Source: Beroe ovata
Taxonomy: Eukaryota; Ctenophora; Nuda; Beroida; Beroidae
Direction: 5' to 3'
DNA length: 18,031 nt
NCBI GenBank assembly: GCA_946803715.1
Contig: CAMPET010000102.1
Location: 13,895-31,925, forward strand
Part shown: positions 1 through 9,500 of the stretch, one piece after another
Numbering within the stretch: the stretch's first letter is position 1
How the letters are laid out: each line of letters starts with the position of its first letter
Position numbers and translations under genes: made by a program
The notes under the pieces: model-generated
The model's database searches: none
What the model was told of the DNA's origin: nothing
What the model saw: only the letters and a program-made list of their open reading frames with translations

Positions 1-90
1 CCTCTCCTCACATATTTCCTCACTCCCTCCCCTCTCCTCACATATTTCCTCACTCAATTCCCCTCTCCTCTCATATTTCCTCACGCTTAC
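1..90. repeat. Pyrimidine-rich tandem repeat in intron
   Basis: Three imperfect copies of a ~31-35-nt unit built on CCTCTCCTCACATATTTCCT run up to the polypyrimidine tract of the first acceptor (AG at 108-109). The stretch appears to be the 3' end of an intron whose upstream exon lies outside the window. Confidence 0.8.
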
Positions 91-109
91 CCCCCTCACT
101 AATCCTCAG

Positions 110-569
110 CTGTTACTGGTGGGGTCCCCGTCTGTAATGACGAGTAACGTGTTTACCATGGTACTACGTATACTGTCCACTGTGTTCCAGCATTGTACCA
201 TCCTCGCCACAGAATTCATCAAACAGGGTGAGTCGTCATAAAACGTGGATTACCATGGTAACGCTCATTTTAGCAATTTACCATGGTAGCTCTGATATAA
301 TTTCTATGGAAATAACAATTTATAAAACACAAAATTTTCTTATTAATTAGGATTTAGGTATCGGACATGTTTCAAACCTCACCCAAGCCTAACCCCCCTC
401 ATCCCCCAGACGCAAGTGGGACAATAAGGTCCCTCCTGGTGGGTAACAAGACCCCGGTAGAGATTGGTTTCACCCCGACCCTGCTTCACCGGTCATCTAA
501 CGAACAGTTTGAGATACTGTGTCTCTGTGCTGAGCTACTTCCCCAACTTCCCAAATACGGAGTCTTCTC
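110..569 (+). other. TRIP12: TRIP12 exons 1-2: ARM-side conserved segment
   Basis: Exon 1 (110-227) and exon 2 (410-569) encode residues 1-93 of the visible protein. [20 protein letters not shown] and later [20 protein letters not shown] match the vertebrate TRIP12 stretch between the armadillo repeats and the WWE domain. They are hydrophobic and helical, as expected of ARM-type solenoid ends. The intron between them (228-409) holds two ACCATGG palindromes. Confidence 0.85.
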
Positions 570-3500
570 GTGAGTAGTGACACCTCTAGTGCCTACATAC
601 ACTGACATGGACATCATTGTGTCAACAAACACTGACACCACCCCTGACAACACACTGTTATCATACACTGACGTCGCTCAACGTACCCCGAAAACACTCC
701 TATCAACTGCATACCTTGGCACCACTTGTATCCTGACAACACTGACACCACCCCTGACAACACTGACACCATCCCTGACAACACTGACACCACCCTCTCC
801 CTCCCTCAGGGTGGACAACATGCTAAGTGGGACGGAGGATGAGAAACACAGACAATGGTTCTACCGTGACTCTGGTGATGCGTGGCAGAGTTTCAGTAAA
901 ACTGACAACAAGATTATCAGTGCTAGCTGTGATGCAGGTGTGTTGTCAGTTGTTGTTAACAGCTACCAGTTAACAGCTGGTGTCAACTGTCAGATCAGCT
1001 GATGCCTGATGTTAACAGAACGCCATTAAGAATCATTAGCGCAACACACATTTTCTCAATATCTATCCGTGTTAAGCACATACTATATTGTTAACAACCG
1101 CTTACTACACCATTTCTAATTATACAGTATGTGTGTCGCAATTTGGATCTTGGGATACTCCTCCCCGTTTATAAAACATACAATGCAATGTTGCGAGCAG
1201 TTAATTGTCATTAGCTTGCACCACTAACAAACTTATAATGTGTGTGTCTGTGTCCCTTTGTGTGTGTGTGTCAGTGACTGTGAGTCTGTGTGTCAGTGGC
1301 TGTGAGTCTGTGTGTCAATGGCTGTGTCTGTGTCAGTGACTGTGAGTCTGTGTGTCAGTGGCTGTGTGCCTGTGTGTGAGTCTGTGTGACTGTTTGTGTG
1401 TGTGTGTTTGTATGTGTGTGTGTTTGTGTGTGTGTGTTGTGTGTTTGTCTGTGGCCGTGTCTGTGTCTACATGACATGTAACGTGTATGCAAATTGTATG
1501 ACAAATGACAAGTAGGCATAAATTATGGATATGCAGCACACACGCATATGCCAATTTAGTCACATACTTTACTCTGTGGCAAAGGGTAATAAAATTTAGC
1601 ACAGCTGTGCTAATTTCTGAAGTTGGAGCTGAAATTTACTGCCTTATTTTGCTGATTTAAAATCGATTTTAAACTGGATAAGAACCCTACCTTTTCGGCA
1701 CTATGAAGGACCTAGACATTTAGAAAATGTTAAAATGATAGTGTGGATCGCACAAACCTAAATTATGTGTAATGATAAATTAAACTTTTATATTATAGTG
1801 GCACACCAACTTATATCAATGTACCACGAAAACAAATCGTCAACAAAAACTTTCCGTCCAGGTGAAACAGATGTGGTCTTATCCATGAAGCTAAACTCGA
1901 ACGTTCCCTGTGATTTTACGGTGGATCTTAGCACTATGAAGATGGAAAATGAAGAAACAGGTAAACTTTAGTTTGGTTGTCATGGTAGCAGCTAATTATT
2001 GTTGTTGTCATAGTAACGGTTAGTGGTGCTGCCATGGTAACTCATGGATCATCGGAACCATGGTTCCAATGATACGCTGTCAGTACAGGAAAGTCATTGT
2101 TAGGTTTTCTGTTGATTAGTCTTCATTCACTCACATCACCACTCATTCACTCACATCATCACTCACATCACGCATCATAGTCAGCATTGAGTGTGACGAA
2201 TATCTCATGCGAATGTTTGATGACGAATCACACGATGAGTGTGATCAAGAAGAAATGTGTGATCAAGATGAGCGTGATCACGGAATGTGTGATCAAGATG
2301 AGCGTGATGACGAAATGCCTGATGATGGAATACAAAATGAAAATTCAGAGCTCTACGATCCTATCTCGTCAGAATCAGACCAATCGGAAGATCTTGACAA
2401 TGCGTCACGTGACAATCTTAACCAATCACATGACAGCATTTCACAATCACGTGATCATATCGACCAATCACAAGAGAGCGCCGCGTCACGTGACAGTGTT
2501 TCACATGAAGAGCCATCACTTGCAGACATACTCGCAGGTTCAATGTACTTTACATTCACAGCATTCGTCACTTAACTTTCTTTAACTGTCTCACATTCAC
2601 AAAGCTTTAACTTCACTCAATATCAATCCTCAATTTCGATTGTCTTTCATCCCCTCCTACTGTTTCGCAGGTGAGATCCACGACATAACGTCATCACGGA
2701 AGAAGACGTTCATACCAGAGTTACTCCACTCGAACAGCAAGGATAAGGAAAAAGAAGATTGTCGGCTCACGCTGCTCAATGACGAACCTGCCCTCTATGA
2801 TGAGCTTTGTCAGGTATGATCTAAATATGTGAGAGTGACTTCATCTCTAAAGATGGGTTGTAGAAAATCGGATTTTATGTTTCTAACGCCCGTTGCTATT
2901 GCTAGTTTTGCGCGCGCGTGATGTGTGTAAGCACACTAGCGACAACATTTGAACGACAGCCCGTTTGCTGCGCGCGCTTGTTTTATCGATGAATCGCATC
3001 AATCTGTTTTGATCATGTGACCGCAAAAACAATGTAAAGTTCTCACGGGGTGACACTTTATTTGATTAATGCACTACCGATACAATTTTATAACAAGAAG
3101 TCATCTCCGCACACAAACACACACACTTACACACACATACAAACTCAAACCTTTCCTCACTTAACAAATCACCAAAACAAACTTGTTGCTATTTATAGAA
3201 CTTACTCTCTCTCTCTCAGACAATGTTGTTGCTACTATTCGAAGTGTACCGGAGCTCAGCAACCCCCAATGTACGGTACCGGTGTTTGCACTGCCTGTTG
3301 AGGATAATCTACCACTCGAGAGCGGAATCTATAAAGAGTATAGCTGAGTTACTGCCACTGTCGAGTACGGTAGCCGGGATGTTGAGCAGTCAGGATAGCA
3401 GGTAATTGTCTTAGACTACTATTATTTGACGAAGGATGTATAAATGATTTATCAATAAGCAGGTAATGACACAATTCTTATTCTGGTGACGAGAAATTCA

Positions 3501-6500
3501 TTAATGAATCTCTTGCTCAGGCATTATTAATGAATCTCTCGTATGAAAAAAACGTATATTTCGAAACGAAATCCTAGATGAGGCATTTTTGGAATGTAAT
3601 TTGAACGCTTGTTCATCAAATCGATTTTCCCAGATTGGTCATCTACGGGCTGCAACTCTCTGAGATACTAATGAAGAAACAACCAGTTCTATTCGCTGTC
3701 TATTTCAAGCGAGAGGGTGTCATGCATGCTGTCAAGAAGATTCTAGCCGAGTCATCTGTCATGCCAGGCAGATCTAACGTCGGTACGTATCGAAACAGGA
3801 AATTATTTACAGAAACTAAAACGCCGAAGGGGTCGAGGTGATATTTACCCTAAGGGCTCTCTGCGGATGGCGTCGTTGCGCCTAAAAATCGGCTGTCTCT
3901 AACCCATCTCTCCCCCTGCAGACACCGTATCAATATCCTCCACCTCCACTGTCGTGAGCGACAAAATACGGAGTTTTGTGGGCAGCCCGCCCCGGCCCAC
4001 AACCATAGTTCTCCCTCCCATTAACCCTGACCCGAGATTCTGTGATAGTGACGTGCGGACTACCCGAGCTCGGGCCAAGGCGGGGGAAGCGAGCTCATCT
4101 GCTCCGGAGACCAGTTCAGACTCGTCCTTCCCTAAGTGCGTGCATTGTGTGTAGATTGTGTTGAAGTATGGTGTTTGCCCTTCCGAAATAGACTTGGGTG
4201 TCCGTCTACATTGATTTTATTCGGAAGTGAAGTGACGATTTGCAATTTAGATCTCACATAACTCAGTTCTTAACATAAGTTTCGGAATGGACCCTCGAGG
4301 AGAAGGTCCTTTACCCTTATTCGGAGTGATGAATAGCACTGATTTCAGAAGGCTTGAGAGTGCGTGGCGCAGGAGGAGAAAGCCCACCACACTGAAGAAG
4401 AAACCGAACAAGCACAAGATGGGGAGCTGTCCGTCTCCACCAGCGTACTCCTCACCGGTGAGTTGGGATTGTTTAGTGGGGTGTGATCGATGAGTTGCTG
4501 GAGAGTTGCCAGCTATTCGTGATTCTGGGAAATGAGGTCTTTCGTTTGTTCATGTGTTCATTGATAAGCCTTGCAACGCCGGGGAGTCCCCGGCGGGGAC
4601 TGGTGCATGATGAAATGAAACAGATATTTATTCGTCTATTCATAGCGCTTTCCAAATTCATCTGTGTCATATTTACAATTGAGGTCCGTTCTAAGACGAG
4701 GCTTTGAATCGTATATCCATCTGATCACCCCTCCGCGCGCCAGGGACTGCCGACTAAGGAAGATCTCCAACAATGGGTGAGACACCAGGCTGATAAATTC
4801 TGTCAGAAGTATCTCACGGAGGAGAATACAGGCGATCAGGCGTCATCCCCAACCTTCCTACATATCCTCTCTAACGCTGTCAGCCGTAAGTAAATTGCAA
4901 ATTTTTGTCAAATTTCTCCTATCTAGAGCTTGAAGTGTATGTGTGTACTGTGTGTAAATTTAAAATGGCTATTCGGATATCGGTATGAGCGAGGCTACAT
5001 CTGGAAGTTTTTAACCCCGATATATTCGTTACAGAACTCTCGTCCATCACGGAAACACGGGACTCCGAAATGCCGCTGAGAACGATCAAGTCGCTGCTCA
5101 TGGACTCGTCCTCGCAGTCGCGTGACGCCTCACGGCAGTCGCGTGACCTGTCACGGACCCTGTCCACAGATTCCTCCGTCAGTGGGTCGCTCTCCTCATT
5201 CGAGCTTCTCCACGCTGGACTCATTGAGACCCTGCTCAAGTTCTTGACACCACAACCTAGTGATAGGTACGTGTTTTTGAACTGAGTCACAATAATTGAA
5301 TTGTTTGAACAAATGGGATTGAACTAATTACTGAATTTATTTAAGTATGGCTGTTTATTCTTCCTATAGCAACCTTTTTCTTTTATAGCAACCTGTTTCT
5401 ATCATAGCAACCTGTTGCTATAGCAACCCTTCTCATCCAGGGAGACGGACGTGTTGCAACGTGTCATCAAACTGCTGGAAGTGTTTGTTCTGAATGAGGA
5501 AAAGGATATCGATCCGACTGCGTTCTGTGTTTTGTTCAGGAAGATACAACTGTGTTTGTCACAAGTCGAGCACTTCCCTGTTAAGGTGAGTGATTTCTGA
5601 GAATTTCTGAGAAGTGTTCGATAAGAAGTGTGATGAGAAAAGTGATGAGGATTGATAAGAAGACAAAATTGATATTTTCAATATCGTAATAACTTGCGTT
5701 TCCGATCAATGTCACTCATTCTTGATTCGAATTAGTTTTTATTATTTATTTTCCGTTTTTGCTATTTTCTACTCTCAGAAGGGCTGATAGTTATGTCTCT
5801 CTATCTCAACCCAGGTCAATGATATCCAAGGGGAATCCCTATCCAAAGTGAGCTCCACGTACCAAATCAAGTGTCTATTTCGGAAGCACCCTGACAACAG
5901 TGGATCTAATCTGAGGCAGTGGGGTTCGGGAACGGTCAAAGTGGATCCGCTAGCTTACGTCCAGGTATATCATCGCAGTTGTTTTGATCGTGATTTGCGA
6001 CTGCTACCTATGGAAAAGTTGCACCCGACTGTAGGCTAATAAGCACATGAAATGCATCTCACTCAACACTTAAGAACCTACCGATTCTCTTCCCCTGACA
6101 GGCATTGGAGAAGTATCTCCTGTCACGTGGATACTGTAGAGAAGATGAAGAGGATGAGGATGGGGATAGCAGGTGAGAGATAATACCCCAGAGATGATAC
6201 CCCAGAGATAATACCCCAGAGATAATACCCCAGAGATAATACCCCAGAGATAATACCCCAGAGATAAAACCCCTGAGATGATCAGATCCATGTTTCTCAT
6301 CGTTAATCCTGATTCATTCATCTCTGTATTTCACGAGAAATCGAGGGTTCACCCAAAATCAACAGCAGAAACTACCCCAAAAAAATTGAGCTTAATTTTG
6401 AAACCTTAAACATTGTTTTTGGAGAATGATCCGACTCTCTCTCTCCTCCCAGTGACGCTAGTGAGGAAGAGGATAGGATTGTCTCTCGACGCCAATCCTC

Positions 6501-9500
6501 ACCGACGAGACACAAACTCACCCTCACCATTAACAACCATCCTCTCCCTTACAATATGACCATGTACCAGGTTGGTTCATCTTTCTGTGCCCTTCAGCCC
6601 TCTTTTCACATTAATAACCCGTCTTATAGCAATAGCCTAAGCATGTATCACAGCGTTGGAGCAAGGCGTACGCGACTTTCTATTCGATTTTTTTCCGAAT
6701 AGAATTCGAATTCTTTTTCCCTGAAATTTAACTGCATTACCCTCTCATCCCCTTGTCTGTGTCAGGCTATAAAGAAGTACGGAACGCACACCCGTCTTGA
6801 CGACGAGGCACACCCAGCATCTCACTCCGCTGTCTGGTGAGAGAACTGTTACCATGGTGACCGTGATTTTAATTACCATGGTTACTGCGTTACTTGGATC
6901 CTTGGTAACTCTGTCAACAGTTACCATGGCTCACTCTATGTGTGATAGTGACCACGATAATAAATAGCTAGATATAAGGGATGAATCGTAACATATGAAA
7001 TACCGACAACACAATTTGTCACATATTTCCACTAATATATTATGTGACAATCATTTTCTTACCAAGCCCCCCCCCCCTATCCCCCAGGCATAACATCCAC
7101 ACTATCGTGTACAAAGTATTCGAAAGCTCTGACAAGGTGCGAAGTTCCACAGTCAAGATACGAGATGAAGAGCCACCTCCAAACAGTCTCCTCGAAAAAC
7201 TCAGTCTCTCTCCTCCCATGGTGCTGGGTAAGTGGTTGGGGCAGATCATGTTTTTCGCGGCATGTGACGAGCCGCGCGGCATATTGAGGCATTGCATGCG
7301 TGCGTGTCACGTACATAGGACGGATGTTGATGTAGCCAGTTATGGTCTGTTTGGGGTGGATGTTCAACCGTTTTCTTGGTGCGAGGGCCGAAGTCAGGCG
7401 TCAGCTTTTCCTTCCTGTGACCTGATAAGATTCTTTATCATCGAGTATTATGATTTTTCATCATGATCAAGAATAGAAGACAGAGATTGCGATGTGGACA
7501 AAGACCACAAAATAAAATGGGCTGGACGCCAATTTCTCCCCCTCCTTTCAGAAAGTTACAAGGGAATCAAAGTAATCCAGCTACTGCACATTCTTCATAC
7601 CATTTCCAATGAGTGGGGACAGTTCATCAAGACAGACGGGTGTGGTCCCATTCTTGGTCCAGAACTACTGGCGAACCAGCAAATCACTGCCAAGGTGGGT
7701 GGTCTTCGGTTAATTATCGTAATTTGGGTGGTCTTGGATTATATCCCCATTTCTCGAAACGAAAGTATTAAAAAGTGCGATTTGGGTGGGTCGGATTTGT
7801 TTGGGTGATCCTACAAGATTTTTGGGACGGTAGGACTACAATATACACGATTTTACGTTGTTTCCGGGACCATTCTATCAGAAAAGGGGAAAAGCAAGGA
7901 AAATGACTTCTTAGCACGAAGAATTTTTGATCCTCAATACAACAGGGTGTTCCAAAAAACGGCACAAAAGTGGACACTCATAACTCGATTCGTTACACAA
8001 CTAATTTCAATTTGCAGGTTGAGCGGCAGTTGCAGGATCCACTGGTCATCATGACATCAGAGTATCCAAAGTGGTTTGTTCCCCTTCCCTACTTCACTCC
8101 CTTCCTCTTTCCCTTCCATATCAGGTAGGATTGCGGGTTGAACAGCGCGGGTTGAAATGGTGCGGGTTGAAATGGTGCGGGTTGAAATGTGCGGGTTGAA
8201 ATGGTGCGGGGACATTTAAGTCTTAATTATCAAAATACAGCCATCTTTAAACACCCATTATCACTCGTTTGCCACAATCTGCAGTCAATTTCACTCAATC
8301 CTGATTCAGAGTTTGCAGTCACTTTTACCCAATGCTGTTTCAGAGTTGAGTTACTGCACGCCACCTCATTTGACAGAGACAGAGCGTTGCAGCGGATCAT
8401 AGAGACTCACCCGGAACTAGCGGCTGTGTCCGACGGAGGACGAGCTGGTTCGTTACCATAGTTACCATGGTAACAACTTGGTTACCAGCTATAGTTACCA
8501 TGATTACCAGCTAGTTACCATGGAGGAATCAGAGTAACCATACTCTCGTCAGGTGTACGTCTCGACAAGGACAAGAGATGTGTTGACCGGGATTCAGTAT
8601 TTGTTCAGGGACGTGTTATCATGAACGAGCTCGCCTCCTCCACCTCCCTCCTCGAGGTACGAATCACGCGTGATTCGGTCACGTGATTTATAGTCTCTAT
8701 CACGTGATTCAGTCAATACCAGTCTCTGTCAAGTAATTCGGTAACGCGATTTAGTCCTTATCATGTGATTTATAGTCTCAATAACCTAAAAATTCGCGTT
8801 GCGATACACCCAGCTATCCATATTTCCCACGGAAGCTCTACATCGTGTCTCCAGGTGTACTACGTTGGTGAAGTTGGAACTGGACTGGGACCCACTCTCG
8901 AATTTTACACACTTCTATCCCACTGTTTCCAAGAAACTGCGCACAAGATGTGGCGTGAACCCGACACGTGCACGATGGATGGAAAAACGTATATCGTGGC
9001 CGCAAACGGACTTTATCCTAGTTAGTGATGAAAAATTGTGTCACGAAATAACAATCTTGTTTTGGAATCTGAATCTCAGCCCCCCTTCCCCTCACTCCTC
9101 ACTCACTCCTCATCTCTGCCTCTACACCCTAATCTCTTTCCCCCTCACTCCTCGTCTCCCCTTCACTCTTCATCTCTCCCTCACTCATATTCTCTCAATC
9201 CTCCCTCCTCATCTCCCTACTCCCCCAGGAGCGGTTAGTCAGACAGACAGCGAGGAACTCTCCTCTCTCTGCGAGAATTTCACATTCCTCGGTCGGGTCC
9301 TGGGGAAAGCACTCGTGGATAACAGGATGTTGGACATTTCCTTCTCCGAGCCGTTTTTCAGGTGGTTGCTGGGAAGTCAGGAGAAAATGGGGCTGTCAGC
9401 AATCAAGGTAGTAACCTAATTCAAGGTTAAATACTTATCTAAAGTTACCTCATCCAAGGTAACCTGATCATGGTAAACCGATTTTCGAGACCTAAAGTAT

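Larger units (their letters stand above)
5815..7227 (+). other. TRIP12: TRIP12 exons 14-18: K-box-like segment and following conserved block
   Basis: Exons 5815-5964, 6102-6172, 6453-6570, 6766-6836 and 7088-7227 encode about residues 748-931. [32 protein letters not shown] and SRGY match the TRIP12/UFD4 segment often labelled K-box-like. An acidic EDEEDEDGD linker follows, then LPYNMTMYQ and [10 protein letters not shown], both in register with vertebrate TRIP12. All junctions keep phase. Two of these exons are only 71 bp. Confidence 0.87.
7552..8656 (+). other. TRIP12: TRIP12 exons 19-22: block leading into HECT
   Basis: Exons 7552-7694, 8018-8124, 8344-8447 and 8553-8656 encode about residues 932-1083. 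[46 protein letters not shown] and [10 protein letters not shown] match TRIP12 in order. FDRDRA is a strongly conserved signature just before HECT. Intron 7695-8017 (323 bp) shows nothing recognisable. Confidence 0.9.

Noticed and set aside
2187-2585. 132-codon frame overlapping exon 5
   Set aside because: It is the +1 shadow of the acidic repeat exon, and only the other frame keeps phase with exons 4 and 6.
4578-4600. Overlapping GC-rich palindromes in intron 10
   Set aside because: They are short (15-17 nt), single-copy here and without flanking direct repeats, so there is too little to call an element.
4919-5290. 123-codon minus-strand frame
   Set aside because: It is the antisense shadow of TRIP12 exon 12, caused by the repetitive Ser/Arg codons.
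7044-7466. 140-codon open frame including TRIP12 exon 18 and beyond
   Set aside because: Only 7088-7227 matches TRIP12 and is bounded by AG and GTAAGT. The rest is intron that happens to stay open.
8799-9419. 206-codon open frame overlapping two HECT exons
   Set aside because: It is out of frame with the HECT exon at 8855-9020; only its tail coincides with exon 9229-9407. The middle is pyrimidine-rich intron.
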